Origin: Chitinophagaceae bacterium
Lineage (GTDB): Bacteria > Bacteroidota > Bacteroidia > Chitinophagales > Chitinophagaceae
Direction of reading: 5' to 3'
DNA: 6,831 nt
NCBI GenBank assembly: GCA_018061385.1
Contig: JAGOUF010000129.1
Span: 1-6,831, forward strand
Part shown: positions 6,565 to 6,831 of the stretch, in pieces
Layout: the number at the start of each line of letters is the position of its first letter
Numbering within the stretch: position 1 is the stretch's first letter
Notes under the pieces: generated by a model
Told to the model about the DNA's origin: nothing
Database searches by the model: none
What the model saw: only the letters and a program-made list of their open reading frames with translations
Made by a program: the position numbers and the translations under genes

Positions 6565-6831
6565 ATGAACATCGAAGAAAAAAAAATACATCCTTTGCAT
6601 ATTTATACAGATGGAGCAAGTCGTGGAAATCCTGGAAATGGAGGTTATGGGGTTGTATTAATTTGGGGCAACAAACAAAAAGAATTGTTTGCAGGTTATA
6701 GATTTACTACCAATAACAGAATGGAATTATTGGCAGTAATTGTTGCTTTAAAATCGTTAACCAAAACCAACATTCCATTAACCATTTTTACAGATAGTAA
6801 ATATGTTGTTGATAGTGTAGAAAAAAAATGG
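6565..6831 (+). CDS. rnhA: ribonuclease HI, 3'-truncated by the window edge
   Basis: The first 89 codons of a cytoplasmic ribonuclease HI (family length about 150) run off the right edge. The enzyme cuts the RNA strand of RNA-DNA hybrids, removing R-loops and primers, using two metal ions. Three of the four acidic catalytic residues are visible: Asp16 in IYTDGASRGNPGNGGYG (13-29), Glu54 in TNNRMELLAVI (49-59) and Asp77 in FTDSKYVVDSV (75-85). The fourth Asp lies beyond the window. The ATG at 6565 places YTDG at residue 14, close to the usual position. Upstream is an A/T-rich leader without a clear Shine-Dalgarno sequence, as is normal for Bacteroidota. The 28-base gap after the PhzF gene, with no terminator, suggests co-transcription. 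Confidence 0.95.
   Translation, partial: MNIEEKKIHPLHIYTDGASRGNPGNGGYGVVLIWGNKQKELFAGYRFTTNNRMELLAVIVALKSLTKTNIPLTIFTDSKYVVDSVEKKW

Overview
The window looks like an ordinary chromosomal stretch from an AT-rich member of the Bacteroidota, probably near the Chitinophagales. The evidence is the low GC content, the weak or absent Shine-Dalgarno sequences, TAnnTTTG-like -7 promoter motifs, relaxed lipoboxes (TSC, TAC, LAC before the gene body), and proteins that read like Bacteroidota homologues. The genus cannot be told from the sequence. All eight genes lie on the + strand, packed with short gaps; no gap exceeds 300 bases. No RNA gene, transposase, CRISPR array or phage gene was seen.

Left part (1-1464): the C-terminal two thirds of a CtlX-type arginine deiminase/amidinotransferase-fold hydrolase enters from the left edge. 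It is followed by a VIT1/CCC1-family iron/manganese transporter with a cytosolic Glu-rich metal-binding insert.

Middle (1465-3394): a 173-base gap carries a perfect 11-bp-arm inverted repeat and a plausible promoter. A complete biotin-dependent acyl-CoA carboxylase carboxyltransferase (beta) subunit follows, without its biotin carboxylase partner nearby. Its CT motifs resemble methylcrotonyl-CoA carboxylase beta.

Right-middle (3395-4977): two tandem, diverged paralogues encode secreted lipoproteins of the choice-of-anchor J (cleaved-adhesin-like) family. They are closed by the best terminator in the window.

Right part (5006-6831): a lipoprotein of the YiiX/YebB-like permuted papain-fold hydrolases overlaps by 14 bases a PhzF-family isomerase. 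A 28-base gap later comes the start of ribonuclease HI, cut by the right edge. This looks like one transcription unit of functionally unrelated genes. Nothing in the window amounts to a recognisable new multi-gene system. The items most worth a second look are the hairpin at 1527-1550, the lipoprotein pair, and the promoter-like box inside the terminator loop at 4955-4962.
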